Positions 1 through 8,792 of a DNA stretch of 64,000 nt are shown here, one piece after another. Positions within the stretch are counted from its first letter, which is position 1. Every line of letters starts with the position of its first letter. The notes under the pieces are model-generated. The model saw only the letters and a list, made by a program, of their open reading frames with translations. It did no database searches and had not been told where the DNA came from. The DNA comes from Maribacter forsetii DSM 18668 (GTDB lineage: Bacteria; Bacteroidota; Bacteroidia; Flavobacteriales; Flavobacteriaceae). The DNA lies in assembly GCF_000744105.1 (NCBI RefSeq), contig NZ_JQLH01000001.1, positions 930,001-994,000 on the forward strand, given 5' to 3'. Made by a program: the position numbers and the translations under genes.

Positions 1-1
1 T

Positions 2-1630
2 AATTCTAAGCCAGACCCAAGTGACGTAACTAGTTTGTATCAAAACAATGGGTACTTGTTTTCTACTATTAATCCGGTAGAAATGTCTGCTGCTAACGAT
101 ACTATAGATTTTGAAATAAGAATTATAGAAGGTAAAGAGACTTTCCTAGATCACGTTACGGTTTCAGGTAATGATAAAACCAATGATCATGTAATCTATC
201 GTGAATTACGTACAAGACCTGGTCAAAAATACAATAAGGCAGATATTATTAGAACTATTCGTGAATTAGGTCAACTTGGCTTTTTTGATGCGGAGCAGAT
301 TACACCAGATGTTTTGAATGCCAACCCAAATGAAGGTACGGTAGATTTGGCATGGAACCTTGTTGAATCTGGTTCTAGCCAAATTGAATTACAAGGTGGT
401 TATGGTGGCGGTGGTTTCATTGGTACTTTAGGACTATCGTTTAGTAACTTCTCTATTCAGAATTTATTTAATGGTGAAAAGTACAAACCAGTACCAATGG
501 GTGATGGACAAACTTTTGCACTTCGTTTGCAGGCAAGTCAAACATACAGGGTTTATAGCTTAAACTTTGCTGAACCATGGTTAGGTGGTAAAAAGCCGGT
601 ACGTTTTAATTTAAGTATGTCTAGAACACAACAATTTGCAGCTTCTTTTGATACTAGTGGAGATATTGATATTGATAAAGATCAACAGTTTTCTATTACG
701 GGTATAACTGCAGGTTTGGCAAAACGTGTACAATGGCCGGATGATTTCTTTACCATTTCACACTCACTAAGTTACCAGTTATATGATTTTAGAAATTACA
801 ACATAGGGCTGTTTAATTTTGGTGATGGTAAGGCTAACTCATTGGCGTACACTTTTGGTATCTCTAGAAGTTCACAGGGACCAAGTAGAATATTCCCTAT
901 GTCAGGATCAACATTTGAAATGTCTGCAAAATTCACTCCTCCTTGGTCTTTGTTTAGTAATAAAGATTATAGGTCTTTGCAGGATCGATCTGATGAGATT
1001 GAAGACATCGCATCGGTAAATAGAACAGCTGCTGAACAAGCAGAACTAGAAGAAATTGATCAAGAACGTTTTAGATGGTTAGAGTATTATAAGGTGAAGT
1101 TTAAAGGTGATTGGTATACTACTCTTGTTGATAAACTAGTACTTCGTAGTAATGCGGAATTTGGCTTTTTAGGGAACTATAATAGTGCCGTTGGTGATGT
1201 GCCTTTTGAAAGATTTTACGTAGGTGGTGATGGTTTAGGTAATTTTACACTAGATGGTAGAGATGTAGTTCAGCTTAGAGGTTATGATGAGCAAGCTATT
1301 ACCCCTTATTCTGATGATGGGTCTGTAGAAGGGGCTTTACTTTATAATAAATTCTCGCTAGAGTTAAGATATCCACTAACATTGAAACCTTCTGCATCTA
1401 TATATGGACTTGCATTTTTAGAAGGAGGTAATTCTTTCAACAATTTTCAGAACTTTAATCCGTTTGAATTAAAACGATCGGCCGGTGTGGGGCTGCGTAT
1501 CTTTATGCCAGCATTTGGTTTGTTGGGTATTGATTTTGGTTATGGGTTCGATGAAGATCTAAATCCAGCGTCTTCAGGTCAAGGGCCAAGCGGATGGCAA
1601 ACTCACTTCATTATTGGTCAACAGTTTTAA
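2..1630 (+). CDS. bamA: BamA/Omp85 outer-membrane assembly factor, C-terminal part
   Basis: The frame is open to the left edge, so only about the last 542 residues are seen; the start and earlier POTRA domains lie outside. The last POTRA repeat begins near residue 45 (FLDHVTVSGNDKT, RELRTRPGQKY). A glycine-rich GGYGGGGF then opens a barrel of about 420 residues ending in phenylalanine (IIGQQF), the usual outer-membrane C-terminal signature. The family folds and inserts beta-barrel proteins into the outer membrane. Two periplasmic Skp-type chaperone genes follow on the same strand, a common Bacteroidota arrangement. Met and Leu codons near position 35 are internal and not starts. The family call is firm; TamA-like paralogues are less likely given the Skp neighbours. 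Confidence 0.93.
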   Translation, partial: NSKPDPSDVTSLYQNNGYLFSTINPVEMSAANDTIDFEIRIIEGKETFLDHVTVSGNDKTNDHVIYRELRTRPGQKYNKADIIRTIRELGQLGFFDAEQITPDVLNANPNEGTVDLAWNLVESGSSQIELQGGYGGGGFIGTLGLSFSNFSIQNLFNGEKYKPVPMGDGQTFALRLQASQTYRVYSLNFAEPWLGGKKPVRFNLSMSRTQQFAASFDTSGDIDIDKDQQFSITGITAGLAKRVQWPDDFFTISHSLSYQLYDFRNYNIGLFNFGDGKANSLAYTFGISRSSQGPSRIFPMSGSTFEMSAKFTPPWSLFSNKDYRSLQDRSDEIEDIASVNRTAAEQAELEEIDQERFRWLEYYKVKFKGDWYTTLVDKLVLRSNAEFGFLGNYNSAVGDVPFERFYVGGDGLGNFTLDGRDVVQLRGYDEQAITPYSDDGSVEGALLYNKFSLELRYPLTLKPSASIYGLAFLEGGNSFNNFQNFNPFELKRSAGVGLRIFMPAFGLLGIDFGYGFDEDLNPASSGQGPSGWQTHFIIGQQF

Positions 1631-1733
1631 TTTTCATTGAATTATTATATTCGTGCTTTATGCTAATCCTTTAATTTTAAAAGATTTAGTAATTTTGGCA
1701 CGATATTTTCTATAGGATTAAACGACATTAACA

Positions 1734-2585
1734 ATGAGTACAAAGACAAGAGTTCTATTAGTGGTTTCGGTCATCTTTATGACTATGCAGGGTTTTGCCC
1801 AAAGAGGGGTAAGAATGGCTTATGTAGATATGGAGTACATACTACAGAATGTAGATGAGTATAGAGAAGCGACCGAGCAGTTAGAAACCAAAGTACAACG
1901 TTGGAAGATTGAAGTTGAGCAGAAGCAAAGTGTTGTGGAGCAGATGAAGAAAGATTTAATGGCAGAGAAAGTGCTGTTAACTCCAGAGCTTATTGAAGAA
2001 CGTGAAGAGGAAATTCAAATTTTGGAACGTGAGATGATCGAGTACCAACAAGATCGTTTTGGACCACAAGGAGATTTAGTATTGCAAAAAAGAAGGTTGA
2101 TACAGCCTATACAAGATCAAGTGTTCAATGAAGTACAGAAAATTGGCACGAATAAAAAGTATGATTTTATTTTTGATAAATCTGCGGATGTTGTAATGTT
2201 GTATTCCGAAAAAAGGCATGATATCAGTGATTTGGTACTGAGAGGCATTGCTAGAACAAGAAAAATTAGCAAACCAACGAAAAAATCAAATGATCGTAGT
2301 AGATTAGATGATTTTGAAGGAGAAGAGGAAGAGGAAGTAAGTGAGGCATTACAAGAACGCTTGGATAAAGCAACACAAGCAGCCGAAACAAGAGAGAAAA
2401 GTGCAGCAGATGCGAAAGCGGAGCAACTAAAATTACGAGAAGAAAGAAAGAAAGCGTACGAAGAAAGAAGAAAGAAGTTGTTAGAGGAGCGCGAGGCTAA
2501 AAGGCAAGAAAAGTTGAAAGAAAGAAGTGACAATAAAGAAGAAGAAAATAGCGATACCGAAAAAGATGATAACGGTACTATTTAA
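1734..2585 (+). CDS. OmpH/Skp-family periplasmic chaperone with long charged tail
   Basis: 283 residues. A signal peptide of about 22 residues ends MQGFAQ. An OmpH/Skp domain (about residues 25-170) starts with RMAYVDMEYIL and continues as a Glu/Lys-rich coiled coil. Skp-type proteins hold unfolded outer-membrane proteins in the periplasm and hand them to BamA, whose gene ends 103 bp upstream. Residues about 190-283 form an extra, very acidic and basic tail (EGEEEEEV, then Arg/Lys/Glu repeats) that ordinary Skp of about 160 residues lacks. It is presumably helical and of unknown purpose. A shorter paralogue follows 52 bp downstream. A TAATTTTG box at 1690-1697 could be a Bacteroidota -7 element for this gene. 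Confidence 0.88.
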   Translation: MSTKTRVLLVVSVIFMTMQGFAQRGVRMAYVDMEYILQNVDEYREATEQLETKVQRWKIEVEQKQSVVEQMKKDLMAEKVLLTPELIEEREEEIQILEREMIEYQQDRFGPQGDLVLQKRRLIQPIQDQVFNEVQKIGTNKKYDFIFDKSADVVMLYSEKRHDISDLVLRGIARTRKISKPTKKSNDRSRLDDFEGEEEEEVSEALQERLDKATQAAETREKSAADAKAEQLKLREERKKAYEERRKKLLEEREAKRQEKLKERSDNKEEENSDTEKDDNGTI

Positions 2586-2637
2586 ATAGGTTTAACGACC
2601 GTACATTAACACTCAAAATTGAATTAAAATTACACTC

Positions 2638-3147
2638 ATGAAACAAGTAAAACAAATTGTGGTAGCCTTATTGTTGTTCGTAGCAACGACAAGTTTTGTA
2701 AATGCCCAAAGTAAAGTAGCTCATATAGATGTTACTCAATTATTATCGGCAATGCCAGAAATGAAAGCTGCAGAAGCAGAGCTTAAGAAATTACAAGAAA
2801 CTTACAATGCAGATATTGAAGGTTCAATGACAGAATTGCGTAACAAGTACACGCAATACCAAAACGAAGCTGCTGCGAAGTCTAAAGAAGAAAACGAAAA
2901 AAGAGCGGTAGAATTACAGGGTTACGAAAAGAATATTGGTGAAGCTCAACAAAGAGCTCAACAAGAATTCCAAAAGAAACAAGCTGAGTTATTTGCTCCT
3001 ATATCTGAAAAAGCAAAAGCTGCTATAGAGCAAGTTGCAGCTGCACAGGGCTTTGATTATGTTATTGATGCGCAAGCAGGTGGTGGTTTAATCGTTGCAA
3101 AGGGTAAAGACCTTTTAGCTGATGTTAAAAAACAATTAGGTTTCTAA
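2638..3147 (+). CDS. OmpH/Skp-family periplasmic chaperone
   Basis: 169 residues, the usual Skp size. The signal peptide ends near residue 23 (SFVNAQ). The mature part starts KVAHIDVTQLL and runs into a long Ala/Glu/Gln/Lys coiled coil (residues about 40-125), the tentacle arms of the family. It closes with a small beta region (YVIDAQAGGGLIVAKG). Its role is probably to escort outer-membrane proteins to BamA. It is the second of two tandem Skp paralogues and lacks the charged tail of the first. A strong terminator begins about 20 bp after its stop. Confidence 0.9.
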   Translation: MKQVKQIVVALLLFVATTSFVNAQSKVAHIDVTQLLSAMPEMKAAEAELKKLQETYNADIEGSMTELRNKYTQYQNEAAAKSKEENEKRAVELQGYEKNIGEAQQRAQQEFQKKQAELFAPISEKAKAAIEQVAAAQGFDYVIDAQAGGGLIVAKGKDLLADVKKQLGF

Positions 3148-3166
3148 TTAGAACCTCATAGAATAT

Positions 3167-3197
3167 AAAAAAGCCATCTATTTAGATGGCTTTTTTT
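3167..3197. terminator. Bidirectional rho-independent terminator
   Basis: AAAAGCCATCTA pairs with TAGATGGCTTTT around a 2-base loop. There is a T-run on the right for the plus strand (skp) and an A-run on the left, so it also works for the converging glycosyltransferase gene. The last bases overlap that gene's stop codon. Confidence 0.9.
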
Positions 3198-4050
3198 ATG
3201 ATTTAATTTTTCTCCTAATATTCTTCCACCGCAGGTCTTTGATGAATTTGCCTTCTTCTTCAGTTACTAAATAAGCAGTATTATTTCGTGTAGCTTGGAT
3301 GTATCCCAGCATATTGTTCCAAAATGACTTTATAGATTTATTTTTCAAGGCCATTTTCAAAGAAGCAATAGTTGTGATTATAAATCCATAACGCATACTG
3401 TACATTGCTTTTCCCTGTAACCTTTTAGCTTTGGCGTTATATGCTTTTCCGGTGGGTCTTAAATGCTTTACCTTAAGTTGGGAGTCGGTAAGTATAGAAA
3501 ACTCGTGAAACCTTGCTAAGAGCTCATCTACTGTATCCCATCCCATTGCGTTTTTCAATCCATCTATCGCCTTAAAACAAGCTTTAGAATAGGCTTTGAT
3601 TGCGCCTCTAACATGATCTTTATCCATTGGGTGATTTAAAACCCATTTACCTGTGCTATTTTGCTCATAAATAAAGCCACCCGCAATACCCAAATTTTTA
3701 TTTGTTTTAAAATGTGCGCTTATCACTTCAAAGTAATTAGAGGGTAAAATTACATCGGCATCTAATTTTACAATGAAATCGTAATTGTTATCTAATAAAT
3801 TAAGCCCCTTGTTGAAAGCATTTATTACTTTGCTACCAGGCATGTGTTGTGTAGAAGAAGTAGAATTAAGTTTTTTAAACAAGGTGTTCCCAGAACAGTA
3901 TTGGTCTATTATAGATTCTGTATTGTCGGTAGAGTTGTCATTGATTAAAATGACTTCTTTGGGTAAAAGCGTCTGCTGTAAAATTGAGTCTAGTGTGCTT
4001 TTTAAAAAAGCTTCTTCGTTGTGTATAGGAATAACTATGTAGTAATCCAT
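3196..4050 (-). CDS. Glycosyltransferase family 2
   Basis: 284 residues with a GT-A fold. The N-terminal nucleotide-binding segment reads YYIVIPIHNEEAFL, followed by LINDNSTDNTE (residues about 35-46). The metal-binding DxD-type motif is KLDADVILP (about residue 95). It should transfer a sugar from a nucleotide-sugar to an acceptor that the sequence does not reveal. No membrane segments are evident. It is the last gene of a minus-strand operon after a methyltransferase (15-bp gap) and a KAS III enzyme, so the acceptor may be a lipid or a small secondary product. Substrate and pathway are unknown. Confidence 0.88.
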   Translation of the reverse strand: MDYYIVIPIHNEEAFLKSTLDSILQQTLLPKEVILINDNSTDNTESIIDQYCSGNTLFKKLNSTSSTQHMPGSKVINAFNKGLNLLDNNYDFIVKLDADVILPSNYFEVISAHFKTNKNLGIAGGFIYEQNSTGKWVLNHPMDKDHVRGAIKAYSKACFKAIDGLKNAMGWDTVDELLARFHEFSILTDSQLKVKHLRPTGKAYNAKAKRLQGKAMYSMRYGFIITTIASLKMALKNKSIKSFWNNMLGYIQATRNNTAYLVTEEEGKFIKDLRWKNIRRKIKS

Positions 4051-4065
4051 ATTTGATATAGTCTC

Positions 4066-4587
4066 TTATTTTCTGGTAGCGTAAACAATATAGTACCTAG
4101 GTGTAAATAACCTTAGAAAAGGTCTAAAGCCTAGCTTTTTTACAGGATTGGTCCATTTCATTGAATCTTGTATTTCCCAACCGGCTTTTTCCAATAACCA
4201 ATCAAATTGCCAATCCTCAAACTCATGATAATGTCTATCCCATTTATCCGTTTTACTTCTATATGCGGGTGAAAACCAAAGCTTCAATGGAATACTTGCT
4301 ACAAGTTTTTTAGATTTAGAATTGGATAAAAGGTGTAACGGCGCTAACAAATGCTCAAATATTTCAAATGCTGTCATTACCTCGGCATCTGTATTGGTTA
4401 CGGAACTAAAGTCAATATCTAAATCCTCTCCGCTAGTATTGGTTACTTGGTAACCGTCTTGTTGCATTATTTTGGTAAACGGATTCTCTACCCCTAAATC
4501 TAGTATAGACTCATTGGTGTTGATGTGTTTACGTAAAAATTGTAATGTATGCTTGTAGCGTTTGTTCGGAAAAGTGTTCTCGTACAT
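4066..4587 (-). CDS. Class I SAM-dependent methyltransferase-like protein
   Basis: 173 residues, short for the family. Motif I is degenerate (SILDLGVENPF instead of a DxGxGxG loop). Then come an acidic strand end (DLDIDFSS) and a motif-IV-like VMTAFEIFEHLLAP (about residues 70-84), as seen in Methyltransf_11/23-type proteins. The C-terminal half (RHYHEFEDWQFDWLLEKAGW) also fits this group. It lies 2 bp after the KAS III stop and 15 bp before the glycosyltransferase, so the three are very likely co-translated. The substrate is unknown, and catalysis is uncertain because the glycine loop is not canonical. Confidence 0.72.
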   Translation of the reverse strand: MYENTFPNKRYKHTLQFLRKHINTNESILDLGVENPFTKIMQQDGYQVTNTSGEDLDIDFSSVTNTDAEVMTAFEIFEHLLAPLHLLSNSKSKKLVASIPLKLWFSPAYRSKTDKWDRHYHEFEDWQFDWLLEKAGWEIQDSMKWTNPVKKLGFRPFLRLFTPRYYIVYATRK

Positions 4588-4589
4588 GT

Positions 4590-5648
4590 TTAGATTCTAT
4601 ATACCATTGCATTGACGTTCATTCCGGCGCCAACACTAGCAAAGATAACAACATCTCCCTTTTTAATTTCCTGATTTTCTAATTTACCGTCTTTTACTAG
4701 ATCAAATAATGTAGGTATGGTAGCAACTGAACTGTTTCCTAATTTAGAAATACTCATGGGCATAACGCCTTCGGGCATTTCTTTGCCATATATTTTGTAG
4801 AAGCGTTTTACTATAGCTTCATCCATTTTTTCGTTTGCCTGATGAATAAAAATCTTCTTTACCTCTTCAATTTTAATACCGCTGTTATCTAAGCACGAAG
4901 CCATTGCGGGTGGTACGTTGGTGACAGCAAATTCGTAAATCTTTCTGCCGAACATTTTTATATAATAGGCTTTCTTTTCATCTTCTTTGTTATAAGATTC
5001 TCCAAAAAATAGATAGTTGGCTTCGTCAATTGCAAAGGTTGCCGACTCATGAGCAATGATTTCACCGCCATCAATAGATTCTTCTACAATAGCCGCACCT
5101 GCTCCGTCCGAATAAATCATAGAATCACGATCATTGTCATCTACAATTCTTGATAAAGTTTCCGCTCCAATAACCAGGCATTTTTTTGCTATACCACTTT
5201 TGATGAATGCATTGGCTTGGATCATACCTTCTAACCAACCTGGACAACCAAATATTAAGTCATAAGCAACACATTTAGGATTTTTTATCTGTAATTGGTG
5301 TTTTACCCTAGTAGCTAAACTTGGTAGGGTGTCACCTTGTATATACCCGTCTTTAAGGTCTCCAAAATTGTGGGCAACTATAATATAGTCTATCGTTTCT
5401 TTGTCTACTTTGGCATTTTCTATAGCCTTTTCCGCGGCGAAAAAAGCTAGGTTGGAAGTAGTGTATTTTTTGGGAGCATATCGCCTTTCTTCAATACCGG
5501 TTATGGCTTTGAACTTCTCAATAATAACCTCGTTGTCGTGTTTAAAAGAACTACCGTCTAAATTTAAAAAATTATGGTTATTAAAATCTGTATTAGAAAC
5601 TTTTAAATCAGGAATATAACTTCCCGTTCCCGTAATTGATATGCTCAT
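4590..5648 (-). CDS. 3-oxoacyl-ACP synthase III family (FabH-like) enzyme
   Basis: 352 residues with a thiolase fold. The Cys-His-Asn triad is visible: the cysteine in FGCPGWLEG (about residue 134), the histidine in FIHQANEK (about 268) and the asparagine in LGNSSVATIP (about 306). The family condenses an acyl-CoA primer with malonyl-ACP. Insertions such as FNNHNFLNLDG and the operon with a methyltransferase and a glycosyltransferase suggest a specialised pathway, not the housekeeping FabH. It is the first gene of the operon. The alternative is the cell's only FabH, which would need a genome-wide count to exclude. Confidence 0.87.
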   Translation of the reverse strand: MSISITGTGSYIPDLKVSNTDFNNHNFLNLDGSSFKHDNEVIIEKFKAITGIEERRYAPKKYTTSNLAFFAAEKAIENAKVDKETIDYIIVAHNFGDLKDGYIQGDTLPSLATRVKHQLQIKNPKCVAYDLIFGCPGWLEGMIQANAFIKSGIAKKCLVIGAETLSRIVDDNDRDSMIYSDGAGAAIVEESIDGGEIIAHESATFAIDEANYLFFGESYNKEDEKKAYYIKMFGRKIYEFAVTNVPPAMASCLDNSGIKIEEVKKIFIHQANEKMDEAIVKRFYKIYGKEMPEGVMPMSISKLGNSSVATIPTLFDLVKDGKLENQEIKKGDVVIFASVGAGMNVNAMVYRI

Positions 5649-5760
5649 TTTTAAATTTTGATTTGTAACCGAAATTTAATCAAATTGTAAAAATATTATA
5701 TGCATGCATAATAAATTTTACGATGGTCAAGCCATTTTATTTTAAATACGGAGTATAAAA

Positions 5761-5797
5761 AAAGCCTTTTCAAAATGGTGAAAAGGCTTTGTAGTAT
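5761..5797 (-). terminator. Rho-independent terminator of gcvP
   Basis: On the minus strand AAAGCCTTTT and AAAAGGCTTT form a 10-bp stem around a 10-base loop and are followed by a run of T. It lies about 20 bp after the gcvP stop codon. Confidence 0.88.
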
Positions 5798-5810
5798 GGG
5801 TTTGTAGCTA

Positions 5811-8663
5811 TTATTCAGTTTCCATATACGCTTCTATGGGTGCGCAAGTACAAATTAAATTACGGTCTCCATATGCATCGTCAACTCTACGTACAAATGG
5901 CCAAAATTTATTATCGGCAATGTAGGGTAGAGGAAAAGTTGCTTTTTGTCTGGAATATGGAAATTGCCAATCATCCGTGGTAGCCATTTCTAAAGTGTGC
6001 GGTGCATTTTTAAGTACATTATTTGGCTCGTCAATATTTGATTCGTCAATTTCTGCACGGATAGATGACATGGCATCACAAAAGCGGTCTAATTCAGCTA
6101 AATTTTCGCTTTCGGTAGGTTCTATCATCACCGTTCCTGCTACAGGAAAAGAAACTGTTGGTGCGTGAAAACCATAATCCATAAGTCGTTTTGCAATATC
6201 CGTAACTTCTATGCCATTTTTTTTGAATGGTCTACAGTCCAAGATCATTTCATGGGCAGCTCTTCCTTTTTCACCTGTATAAAGTACATCGAACTTACCT
6301 TCAAGTTTATGCTTAATATAGTTGGCGTTAAGAATTGCAATTTTTGTAGATTGAGTTAGACCTTGCTCTCCTAACATTTTAATATATCCGTAGGAAATAA
6401 GGCAAACCAATGAGCTTCCCCATGGTGCTGCGGAAATAGCCGTAATAGCATCTTCACCACCAGTTGTTATTACCGGGTTACTTGGTAAAAATGGTACTAA
6501 TTGTGGAGCTACACATATTGGACCAACACCAGGACCACCACCACCATGTGGTATGGCAAAAGTCTTGTGAAGGTTCAGGTGACAAACATCTGCACCAATA
6601 GTTGCAGGATTAGTTAAGCCTACTTGGGCATTCATGTTGGCACCATCCATATAAACTTGTCCGCCATGATCATGAATTAATTTTGTAATCTGTTTAATCG
6701 ATGATTCAAATACACCATGCGTAGAAGGGTAGGTTACCATCAAGGCAGCTAATTTGTCTGAGTGTAATTTTGCTTTCTCTTCTAGGTCGGCAACATCGAT
6801 ATTTCCTTTTTCATCCGTTTTGGTTACCACAACTTTCATGCCTGCCATTACCGCAGAAGCCGGGTTGGTACCATGTGCAGATGAAGGAATCAAGCAAATA
6901 TTTCTTTCAGATTCTCCTCTAGATTCGTGATAAGCTCTAATAACCATTAATCCTGCATATTCTCCTTGTGCGCCAGAGTTTGGTTGTAATGATGTATCTG
7001 CAAAACCTGTAATAACTGAAAGATCTTTTGCAAGTTCTCTTAATATGGTTTGGTATCCTTCCGCTTGGTCTACCGGTACAAATGGGTGAATATTTCCCCA
7101 GTTAGATGAACTTAAAGGTAGCATTTCACTAGCTGCGTTTAACTTCATGGTACAGCTTCCTAAAGAAATCATGCTATGGTTAAGGGCTAGATCTTTGCGT
7201 TCTAGTTTTTTAATGTAACGCATTAATTCAGTCTCTGAGTGATAAGAATTAAACACCTTGTTCTCCATGAAAGAACTGCTGCGCTGAATATTATTTGGTA
7301 TTGAAGTTGAGTCTAGTAAGTTTGTGACTTCTGGTGCTGACTTGCCAAGAGCCTCCGCGAAAATAGATATAATCTGATTAAGGTCTTTTAAAGAAGTAGC
7401 TTCATTGACCGCAATGGAAATAGTATCATTATCTACATAGTAGAAGTTTACTTCATTAGCTTCGGCTATTGTGCGTATTTTTTTAGCATCTGCCTTTACC
7501 GTTATAGTATCAAAATAAGCAGAATTTATTTGATAAATACCCAAGTTTTCCAAAGCATCTACCAAAGTAACCGCCGTAGCATGAATTTTTGAGGCTATAT
7601 ATTTAAGTCCTTTTGGGCCGTGGTATACACCGTACATACCCGCCATTACGGCAAGCAAAACCTGTGCGGTACAAATGTTGGAAGTTGCTTTATCTCTCTT
7701 TATATGCTGTTCTCTGGTTTGCAAAGCCATTCTTAAAGCTGGCTTACCATCAGTATCTTTTGTTACACCGATTATTCTCCCTGGAATATTTCTTTTAAAT
7801 TCTTCTTTAGTGGCAAAGAATGCTGCGTGAGGACCACCATAACCAAGCGGAATGCCAAATCGTTGCGTGGTACCTACAACTACGTCTACACCAAAATCTC
7901 CTGGAGAAGTCAATAATACTAAGCTCATGATATCTGCAGCTACGGCTACTTTTATATCATTTTCTTTTGCTTTGGCTACAAAACCAGCATAATCATACAC
8001 TTGTCCATATTTACCAGGGTATTGTAATAAGGCACCATAAAAATCAGAACTGAAGTCGAACTCTTCGTGGTTGCCTATAACCAATTCAATTCCTAATGGA
8101 ATGGAACGTGTTTTTAAAAGTGATAATGTTTGCGGTAATATTTCTTCGGATACAAAGAATTTTACAATGGCATTCTTTTTCTGTTCACGACTTCTAACAT
8201 CAAAAAGCATGGTCATGGCTTCTGCTGCTGCCGTACTTTCATCTAGTAGGGAAGCGTTGGCCAATTTCATACCTGTTAAATCCGATACAATGGTTTGGAA
8301 GTTTAATAATGCTTCTAATCTACCTTGGGCAATTTCCGCTTGGTACGGAGTATATGCCGTATACCATCCCGGATTTTCTAGTATGTTTCTTTTGATTACT
8401 GACGGAATCAAACTTTCATGATATCCTAAACCGATATAGGTTCTGAAAACCTTGTTCTTTTTTGATAACTCCTCCGTGTGGGCAAGAAACTTATGCTCAC
8501 TCATAGCAGGATCAAGTTGTAGAGGCTCTTTTAAACGAATATGATCTGGTATGGTCTCAAAAATAAGCTGTTCCAGATGTTCAACACCTACCGTGTTGAA
8601 CATGGTATTTAAATCTTCTTCCCTAATGCCGATATGGCGTAAAGCAAACACGTCAGTCTTCAT
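5811..8663 (-). CDS. gcvP: Glycine dehydrogenase (decarboxylating), P-protein of the glycine cleavage system
   Basis: 950 residues from the chosen start MKTDVFALRHIG, which matches the usual family N-terminus and length; the frame stays open to 8723 and would add 20 atypical residues. It is a single-chain P-protein. It decarboxylates glycine with pyridoxal phosphate and passes the aminomethyl group to the lipoyl H-protein (GcvH). The PLP lysine is in HLNLHKTFAIPHGGGG (about residue 700), followed by the glycine-rich GPGVGP loop. The C-terminus has RRVDDAYGDRNLICTC. gcvH and gcvT are not adjacent, as often in Bacteroidota. It stands alone with its own terminator. Confidence 0.97.
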   Translation of the reverse strand: MKTDVFALRHIGIREEDLNTMFNTVGVEHLEQLIFETIPDHIRLKEPLQLDPAMSEHKFLAHTEELSKKNKVFRTYIGLGYHESLIPSVIKRNILENPGWYTAYTPYQAEIAQGRLEALLNFQTIVSDLTGMKLANASLLDESTAAAEAMTMLFDVRSREQKKNAIVKFFVSEEILPQTLSLLKTRSIPLGIELVIGNHEEFDFSSDFYGALLQYPGKYGQVYDYAGFVAKAKENDIKVAVAADIMSLVLLTSPGDFGVDVVVGTTQRFGIPLGYGGPHAAFFATKEEFKRNIPGRIIGVTKDTDGKPALRMALQTREQHIKRDKATSNICTAQVLLAVMAGMYGVYHGPKGLKYIASKIHATAVTLVDALENLGIYQINSAYFDTITVKADAKKIRTIAEANEVNFYYVDNDTISIAVNEATSLKDLNQIISIFAEALGKSAPEVTNLLDSTSIPNNIQRSSSFMENKVFNSYHSETELMRYIKKLERKDLALNHSMISLGSCTMKLNAASEMLPLSSSNWGNIHPFVPVDQAEGYQTILRELAKDLSVITGFADTSLQPNSGAQGEYAGLMVIRAYHESRGESERNICLIPSSAHGTNPASAVMAGMKVVVTKTDEKGNIDVADLEEKAKLHSDKLAALMVTYPSTHGVFESSIKQITKLIHDHGGQVYMDGANMNAQVGLTNPATIGADVCHLNLHKTFAIPHGGGGPGVGPICVAPQLVPFLPSNPVITTGGEDAITAISAAPWGSSLVCLISYGYIKMLGEQGLTQSTKIAILNANYIKHKLEGKFDVLYTGEKGRAAHEMILDCRPFKKNGIEVTDIAKRLMDYGFHAPTVSFPVAGTVMIEPTESENLAELDRFCDAMSSIRAEIDESNIDEPNNVLKNAPHTLEMATTDDWQFPYSRQKATFPLPYIADNKFWPFVRRVDDAYGDRNLICTCAPIEAYMETE

Positions 8664-8780
8664 AGATACTATTGTTATATAAAGTGTAAAATTACCACTT
8701 TTATGTGTTTTAATTAGTGCCATAAGATGCTCATAACTTGAAAGTTTTTAACCAAAACAAAAGGTTATAAACACTTTAAC

Positions 8781-8788
8781 TACTTTTG
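8781..8788 (+). promoter_or_regulatory. Candidate Bacteroidota -7 box
   Basis: TACTTTTG matches TAnnTTTG and sits just 5 bp before the first ATG of the UbiA-like gene. If it is used, the transcript would be nearly leaderless and translation may begin at the second ATG (8799). No clear -33 TTG is seen at the right distance. Confidence 0.4.
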
Positions 8789-8792
8789 TTTA

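Noticed and set aside
8664..8723. Longer N-terminus for GcvP
   Set aside because: The extra 20 residues are unlike the family; MKTDVFALRHIG is the normal start.
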